Assembly (NCBI GenBank): GCA_035307765.1 | Contig: DATGHU010000041.1 | Location: 62,001 to 126,000, forward strand | DNA length: 64,000 bases | Direction: 5' to 3' | From: a bacterium | GTDB lineage: Bacteria > Sysuimicrobiota > Sysuimicrobiia > Sysuimicrobiales > Segetimicrobiaceae | Shown here: piece after piece, positions 59,087 through 64,000 of the stretch | Position numbering within the stretch: the first letter of the stretch is position 1 | Layout of the letters: each line of letters starts with the position of its first letter | The notes under the pieces: generated by a model | Seen by the model: only the letters and a program-made list of their open reading frames with translations | Databases searched by the model: none | What the model was told of the DNA's origin: nothing | Made by a program: the position numbers and the translations under genes

Positions 59087-60622
59087 ATGCGACGATGGGG
59101 GGGACTGCTCCTAGCCACAACGATGGTGGTGGGCCTCATGGCCGTGGCCTTTGCCCAGGGGAAGGGCGGGGGAACGCTGCGGGCCGGCCTCGATGCCGAT
59201 CCGCCGAACATGGATCCCCACCGCTCGACCGCCGCCGTGGATCGGCAGGTCTTTCAGAACCTCTACGACAAACTGGTGGACACCGACGACACCCTCAAGA
59301 TCGTCCCGATGCTCGCAGCCTCCTGGACGATCAGTCCCGACGGCAAGACCGTCACCTTCAAGCTCCGCCAGGGTGTCAAGTTCCACGACGGGACGCCGTT
59401 TGACGCCGAGGCGGTCAAGTACAACTTCGACCGGATGCAGGACCCGAAGTTCCCCTCCGCCCGTCGGAGCGAGGTCGCGCCTGTGCAGAAAGTGACCGTC
59501 GTCAGCCCCGACACGGTCGCGCTCACCCTGGACAAGCCCTACAGCCCGCTGCTCTACGTGCTCACCGATCGGGCGGGGATGATGGTCTCGCCCGCGGAGG
59601 CGCAGAAGGCGGGGGCGAACTTTGCGCTCCACCCCGTCGGCACCGGGCCGTTCATGTTTGTGGAGAAGGTCCCCCAAGACCACATCACCCTCAAGCGCAA
59701 TCCCAACTATTGGGTGAAGGGCGAGCCCCTGCTGGACACCGTGATCTACCGCCCGTTTCCCGACGACAACGCCCGCGTCGCAAACTTGAAATCGGGCGAC
59801 GTCGACATCATCAATATCGTGCCGCCGCCGCAGGTCAAGGCACTGGCGGAGGAGGCGAAGAAGCCCGGCGCCCGGTTTCGGCTGCTCGAGCACGGGGCTT
59901 TCGCCTGGCAGGGGATCTGGCTCAACGTGACCAAACCGCCATTCGACAACAAGCTGCTGCGCCAGGCCTTCAACGCGACGATCGACCGGAACGTGATCGC
60001 GAACGTCGTCCTCCAGGGCTCGGCGTACCCATCCTACTCATTTTTCCCCAACGGGACCCCGGCGTACGACCCGACGTGGAAGATCCCCCCGCGCAACATC
60101 GCGCTGGCGAAGGAGAAGCTTCAGGCCGCGGGGCACCCGAATGGGTTCGAGTTCACGCTGCTGATCGTCCCGGGGGAGGTGGCGGGCGCGCTGGGGCAGG
60201 CCGTCCAGTCGATGGCCGCCGACGCCGGGATCCAGGTCAAGCTCCAGATCGTCGAGTTCGGGACGATGCTGCACGAGACCGACACGTTGATGCACCAGGC
60301 CGCGCTCCTGGGGTGGAGCGGTCGGCCGGACCCGGACTTCGATGTCTACCCATTTGTCACCCAGTCCGGGATCGGCTCGTTCAACGACGCCGGGTACACG
60401 AATCCTCAGGTCCAGACCCTGCTGGACGCCGCGCGCCTGCTCAACGACATGACCCAGCGGCGCCGTGCGTACAAGGAAGTGACGCAGACGCTCGCCGATG
60501 ACCTGCCGTATATTTGGCTCTACTTTCCGAAGGAGTACAAGCTCATCAGCACGCGGGTGCATGGCTACGTGCATGTCCCCGACGGGATGATGCGGTTTCG
60601 GACGGTGTGGCTCTCGCCGTAG
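59087..60622 (+). CDS. Peptide ABC transporter substrate-binding protein (SBP_bac_5), copy 1
   Basis: I start at ATG 59087, with AAGGAGAGGTG upstream. The 511-residue protein has a signal peptide (LLLATTMVVGLMAVAFAQ) and the DppA/OppA family landmarks: TLRAGLDADPPNMDPHRST, AASWTISPDGKTVTFKLRQ, GVKFHDGTPFDAEAVKYNF, and the C-terminal VPDGMMRFRTVWLSP. It captures a peptide or similar solute outside the membrane for the permeases downstream. The next gene is a close paralogue, 73 bp later, so the pair arose by tandem duplication. Confidence 0.93.
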   Translation: MRRWGGLLLATTMVVGLMAVAFAQGKGGGTLRAGLDADPPNMDPHRSTAAVDRQVFQNLYDKLVDTDDTLKIVPMLAASWTISPDGKTVTFKLRQGVKFHDGTPFDAEAVKYNFDRMQDPKFPSARRSEVAPVQKVTVVSPDTVALTLDKPYSPLLYVLTDRAGMMVSPAEAQKAGANFALHPVGTGPFMFVEKVPQDHITLKRNPNYWVKGEPLLDTVIYRPFPDDNARVANLKSGDVDIINIVPPPQVKALAEEAKKPGARFRLLEHGAFAWQGIWLNVTKPPFDNKLLRQAFNATIDRNVIANVVLQGSAYPSYSFFPNGTPAYDPTWKIPPRNIALAKEKLQAAGHPNGFEFTLLIVPGEVAGALGQAVQSMAADAGIQVKLQIVEFGTMLHETDTLMHQAALLGWSGRPDPDFDVYPFVTQSGIGSFNDAGYTNPQVQTLLDAARLLNDMTQRRRAYKEVTQTLADDLPYIWLYFPKEYKLISTRVHGYVHVPDGMMRFRTVWLSP

Positions 60623-60695
60623 AGGCCGGGGCGGACCGGGAGGGCCGGCGGCCTGCGGTGACCCGCATGCGCCCATCGTCTGGGGGGATCTGACG

Positions 60696-62231
60696 ATGCG
60701 CAGATGGAGGGCAGGGTGGCTCGGCGTGGCGATCGTGGCCGCGCTCATCGTCACTGCGTCCGCGCAGGGCAGGCGCGGGGGGACCCTGCGGGCCGCGCTG
60801 GACCGGGACCCCCCGAACATGGATCCCCACCGCTCGACCGCGGCCGTCGACCGTCAGGTGTTCCAGAGCCTCTACGATAAGCTCGTGGACACCGACGAAA
60901 ACCTCCGCGTCGTGCCGATGCTGGCGACGGTCTGGACGATCGCCCCGGACGGCAAAACCGTGACCTTTAAGCTCCGGACCGGCGTGAAGTTTCAGGACGG
61001 CACCCCGTTCGATGCCGGGGCGGTGACCTATAACTTCGAGCGGATGCAGGATCCGAAGTTCCCCTCCGCCCGGCGCAGCGAGATCGGCCCGATCCAACAG
61101 GTGACGGCCGTGGACCCCACCACGGTGCAGATCTCCCTGGAGCGCCCCTACAGCCCGCTGCTCTACGTCCTCACCGACCGCGCGGGGATGATGGTGTCCC
61201 CCACCGCGGCGCGGAAGGAGGGGGCGAACTTCGCCCTGCACCCCGTCGGCGCGGGACCGTTCAGGTTCGTGGAAAAGATCCCTCAAGACCACATCACGCT
61301 GGAGCGCAACCCCGACTACTGGGAGGGAGGCCTGCCCCTCCTCGACCGGATCGTCTACCGGCCGATCGTCGACGACAACGCCCGCGTCGCGAACCTGAAA
61401 TCCGGCGACGTCGACATCATCAACGTCGTCCCGCTGCCGCAGATCAAGCAGCTGGCGGAGGAGGCCAAGCAGCCCGCCGCCCGGTTTCGGCTGCTCGAGC
61501 GCGGCGCGTTCCAGTGGTACGGCGTCTGGCTGAACGTGACCAAGCCGCCGTTCGACAACAAGCTCCTCCGCCAGGCGCTCAACGCGACGATCAATCGGAA
61601 CGCGCTGGCGAGCGTCGTCCTGCAGGGGGCGGCGTACCCGGCGTTCTCGTTCTTCCCGAACGGGACGCCGGCGCACGACCCCGCGTGGAAGATCCCGCCC
61701 CGCAACCTCCCGCTGGCCCGGGAAAAACTCCAAGCCGCCGGCCATCCGGGGGGGTTCGCGTTTACGCTGCTGGCACTGCCGGGGCAGACCGATCAAGAGC
61801 TCGCCCAGGCGATTCAGTCGATGGCCGCCGAGGCCGGGATCGAAGCCAAGATCCAGATCATCGAGTTCGGTGCGATGCTGGATACGATGGCCCACCTGCA
61901 ACACCAGGCCGGCCAGATTGGGTGGAGCGGGCGGCCCGATCCGGACTTCGACGTGTTTCCGTTCGTCACCGAGTCCGGCATCGGCTCATTCAACTACGCC
62001 GGGTACGTGAACCCGAAGGTGCAAGAACTGCTCGATGCCGCCCGGCTCCTCAACGACATGGGTCAGCGGACGCGGGCGTACGGTGAGGTGACGAAAATCC
62101 TCGCCGACGATCTTCCCTATCTCTGGACGCACTTCCCCAAGGAATACAAGCTGGTCTCCACCCGGGTGCACGGCTTCGTGCAGGTGCCCGATGGCATGAT
62201 GCGCTTTCGGACCGCATGGCTCTCGCCATGA
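60696..62231 (+). CDS. Peptide ABC transporter substrate-binding protein (SBP_bac_5), copy 2
   Basis: This has the same length, 511 residues, as the preceding gene and is aligned along its whole length. Many blocks are identical or nearly so, for example DPPNMDPHRSTAAVDRQVFQ and the C-terminal VHGFVQVPDGMMRFRT. Signal peptide: AGWLGVAIVAALIVTASAQ. Some binding-cleft residues differ (e.g. FQWYGVWLNVTK versus FAWQGIWLNVTK), so ligand range may have diverged. It shares the two permeases that follow. The ATG has TGGGGGGA upstream. Confidence 0.93.
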   Translation: MRRWRAGWLGVAIVAALIVTASAQGRRGGTLRAALDRDPPNMDPHRSTAAVDRQVFQSLYDKLVDTDENLRVVPMLATVWTIAPDGKTVTFKLRTGVKFQDGTPFDAGAVTYNFERMQDPKFPSARRSEIGPIQQVTAVDPTTVQISLERPYSPLLYVLTDRAGMMVSPTAARKEGANFALHPVGAGPFRFVEKIPQDHITLERNPDYWEGGLPLLDRIVYRPIVDDNARVANLKSGDVDIINVVPLPQIKQLAEEAKQPAARFRLLERGAFQWYGVWLNVTKPPFDNKLLRQALNATINRNALASVVLQGAAYPAFSFFPNGTPAHDPAWKIPPRNLPLAREKLQAAGHPGGFAFTLLALPGQTDQELAQAIQSMAAEAGIEAKIQIIEFGAMLDTMAHLQHQAGQIGWSGRPDPDFDVFPFVTESGIGSFNYAGYVNPKVQELLDAARLLNDMGQRTRAYGEVTKILADDLPYLWTHFPKEYKLVSTRVHGFVQVPDGMMRFRTAWLSP

Positions 62232-62277
62232 CGGGCGCAGCGAGGCCGGCGGCGACAGCCCCGCGGAGGGCCTTGGG

Positions 62278-63234
62278 GTGATCCGGTTCATCGCCCGCCG
62301 GCTCCTCCAGACGATCCCCGTGCTGTTCTTCGTCAGCGTCATCATCTTCGTGCTCATCAACCTGGTGCCGGGCGACGCCGCCCGGCTCTTCCTCGGAGAG
62401 GAGGCACCCCCCGACGCCCTCGCCGCGCTGCGCCACGAGATGGGACTCGACCGCCCCCTCTACGTGCAGTACCTCCGCTGGGTGGGGGGGATGCTGCGCG
62501 GCGATTTCGGCCATTCCTTCAAGGACAACCGGAAGGTCCTCGCGACGGTCCTTCAGAAGGTGCCGGTGACCGGGGAGCTCACGGCCGGGGCATTGATCAT
62601 CGCGTGGACGATCGCGATCCCGGCCGGGGTGCTCGCGGCGTGGCGGCGGCGGACCGCCGTGGACTACTCCGTCTCCGCGGCGGCGCTGACGGGGCTCAGC
62701 CTCCCGACCTTCTGGCTCGGGATCATGCTCATCTACCTGTTCGCCGTGCACCTGCGCTGGCTCCCCGCCTCCGGATACGTCTCCTTCACCCAGGATCCCG
62801 CCCGCAACCTCAAGACGATCGTGATGCCGGCGTTCGTCCTGGGGGTCGTGCTCGCCGCGGTGGTGATGCGGCAACTCAGGAGCAGCATGCTGGAGGTGCT
62901 GAACGCGGACTACGTCCGGACGGCGAGCGCCAAGGGGCTCGGCGGACGCGTGGTCCTCATCCGGCACGCCCTCAGGAACGCGCTGATACCCGTGATCACG
63001 GTGATGGGGATCCAGATGGGCACCCTCCTCGGCGGCGCGGTGATCACGGAGACGATCTTTTCCCTGCCGGGCCTGGGCCGGCTGGCGCTGGAGTCGATCT
63101 ACGGGCGCGACTATCCGATGCTGGAAGGCGTGGTGCTGTTTAGCGCGTTCTCAATCCTCCTCATCAACCTGCTCGTGGACATCGTCTACTCGCTGATCGA
63201 TCCGCGCATCAAGCTCGCCGGGGGGCGCACGTGA
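62278..63234 (+). CDS. Peptide ABC transporter permease, DppB/OppB type
   Basis: A 318-residue permease starting at GTG. It has the DppB start (RFIARRLLQTIPVLFFVSVIIF), the GDAARLFLGEEAPPDALAALR loop, and the ATPase-contact motif of the BPD_transp_1 domain (RTASAKGLGGRVVLIRHALRNALIP). Six helices are visible. It forms the channel with the DppC-type protein whose start overlaps its stop (GTGA). Confidence 0.94.
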   Translation: MIRFIARRLLQTIPVLFFVSVIIFVLINLVPGDAARLFLGEEAPPDALAALRHEMGLDRPLYVQYLRWVGGMLRGDFGHSFKDNRKVLATVLQKVPVTGELTAGALIIAWTIAIPAGVLAAWRRRTAVDYSVSAAALTGLSLPTFWLGIMLIYLFAVHLRWLPASGYVSFTQDPARNLKTIVMPAFVLGVVLAAVVMRQLRSSMLEVLNADYVRTASAKGLGGRVVLIRHALRNALIPVITVMGIQMGTLLGGAVITETIFSLPGLGRLALESIYGRDYPMLEGVVLFSAFSILLINLLVDIVYSLIDPRIKLAGGRT

Positions 63235-64000
63235 CGGTTGCCGTGGAGGCGCTGCCCCGGCCTAGGGGCCGGACCCGGGAGCGGCGCGGGCTGCAGCACC
63301 TGGCGCGGCGGTTCGCCCGAAACCGGCTTGCGTTCGCGGGGTTCGTCGCCTTTGTCGCGATCGTGTTGATGGCCATCCTCGCCCCTTGGGTCGCCCCGGC
63401 CTCCCCGGTCAAGACCGACTTCGGCGCCACCTTGCTGGCGCCCAACGCGCAGCACTGGTTGGGGACCGATGAGCTGGGGCGGGACGTCTTGAGCCGGGTG
63501 ATCTTCGGCGCGCGCGCGTCGCTCGAAGCCGGGCTCGTCTCGGTGACCTTGGGGATCGCCGCGGGGCTGCCGCTCGGAATCGTGGCGGGGTTTTATCGGG
63601 GACGGCTGGACGACGTCTTGATGCGGTTGACCGATGCCATGCTCTCCTTCCCGCAGCTGATCCTCGCCCTGGCGGTCGCGGCCGTCCTGGGACCGGGGCT
63701 AGGGAAGGCGATGATTGCGATCGCCGTCGTCCTCGCCCCCGTCTTCATGCGCGTCATGCGGGCGCAGGTGCTCACCGAGCGGGAGCGGGAGTACGTGGAT
63801 GCCGCGCGGGCGATGGGGGCGGCGGACCGACGGATCATCTGGCGCCATCTCCTGCCGAACAGCCTGGCGCCGATCCTCGTTCAAGGGTCGCTCAACGTTG
63901 CCGGGGCGATCATCACGGAGGCCACCCTCAGCTTCCTCGGACTCGGGACACAGCCTCCCACCCCCTCCTGGGGATCGATGCTCAACGCCGCGCAGCAGTA
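63231..64000 (+). CDS. Peptide ABC transporter permease, DppC/OppC type, partial
   Basis: The frame opens at GTG 63231, overlapping the stop of the previous permease, and stays open to the end of the window (about 256 residues). It has the DppC N-terminal OppC_N region (RRFARNRLAFAGFVAF; LAPNAQHWLGTDELGRDVLSR) and the BPD_transp_1 contact motif EYVDAARAMGAADRRIIWRHLLPNS. The C-terminus is missing beyond base 64000. The ATPase genes of the system should follow. Confidence 0.93.
   Translation, partial: MTVAVEALPRPRGRTRERRGLQHLARRFARNRLAFAGFVAFVAIVLMAILAPWVAPASPVKTDFGATLLAPNAQHWLGTDELGRDVLSRVIFGARASLEAGLVSVTLGIAAGLPLGIVAGFYRGRLDDVLMRLTDAMLSFPQLILALAVAAVLGPGLGKAMIAIAVVLAPVFMRVMRAQVLTEREREYVDAARAMGAADRRIIWRHLLPNSLAPILVQGSLNVAGAIITEATLSFLGLGTQPPTPSWGSMLNAAQQ

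Noticed and set aside
1-64000. CRISPR array or cas genes
   Set aside because: No set of regularly spaced identical repeats and no Cas motifs were seen on either strand.
1-64000. Insertion sequences with a transposase
   Set aside because: No transposase-like reading frame or terminal inverted repeats were recognised; only an integrase tail at 58.7 kb.

Overview
The window is GC-rich and densely coded, with uniform codon use over most of its length. It looks like a free-living heterotrophic bacterium with many transporters. It carries two LIV-type amino-acid/amide ABC systems, a Dpp-type peptide ABC system, five MFS exporters, a sugar-acid (Entner-Doudoroff) cluster, aconitase, peptidases and a fused heme A synthase/heme O synthase (aerobic heme-copper respiration). 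No rRNA or marker protein fixes the phylum. The style suits an uncultured soil or sediment lineage such as Chloroflexota-, CSP1-3/Sysuimicrobiota- or Rokubacteria-like bacteria, but that is only a guess.

Layout. 1-6.3 kb: end of a LIV ABC operon (binding protein, LivH, LivM), then an aminotransferase, a delta-1-pyrroline-5-carboxylate-type dehydrogenase and a metallo-hydrolase, which reads as amino-acid uptake plus catabolism. 6.3-10.4 kb: two MFS transporters around guaB. 10.4-17.0 kb (minus strand): a complete LIV operon livG-livF-binding protein-livH-livM ending in an unusual M28 peptidase. 17.1-20.7 kb: AI-2E-type permease, MgtC/DUF4010 membrane protein and an MFS exporter. 20.8-25.3 kb: tRNA-Asn followed by a decay zone with an intact 1-Cys peroxiredoxin, two multiply frameshifted pseudogenes, a minus-strand gene remnant, a small secreted protein and a MerR-like HTH protein. 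25.5-31.7 kb: DEAD-box helicase with a strong promoter and long leader, a 71-aa secreted peptide with a strong terminator, a geranylgeranyl-reductase-like flavoprotein, the CtaA-CtaB fusion and a LolA-like protein. 31.7-36.8 kb (minus): KDG kinase, KDPG aldolase, sugar-acid dehydratase, a Tat-exported dienelactone-hydrolase-like protein that has lost its catalytic residues, and an MFS transporter. 36.9-47.7 kb: SDR, secreted M28 peptidase, secreted hypothetical, Ndk and gamma-glutamyltransferase, beta-propeller protein, MutY, FabI and Nth, M24 peptidase and inositol-phosphatase-like enzyme. 47.9-56.4 kb: a tightly coupled operon (PRC/MgtE_N/CBS sensor, Nramp-related transporter with altered metal-site residues, DUF1028, threonine dehydratase, UroD-like), then aconitase and a xylose-isomerase-like TIM barrel. 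56.4-59.0 kb: a second decay zone with a DNA-ligase C-terminal remnant, a methyltransferase, a short signal-peptide ORF and a tyrosine-recombinase tail. 59.1-64.0 kb: Dpp-type ABC operon with two tandem paralogous binding proteins; the second permease runs off the end.

No CRISPR array, phage module or recognisable defence island was seen. The best leads are the split MgtE-sensor/Nramp-related pair (a probable regulated Mg2+ importer), two enzyme-fold proteins with substituted catalytic residues, and two local gene-decay zones, one beside a tRNA and one holding an integrase tail.
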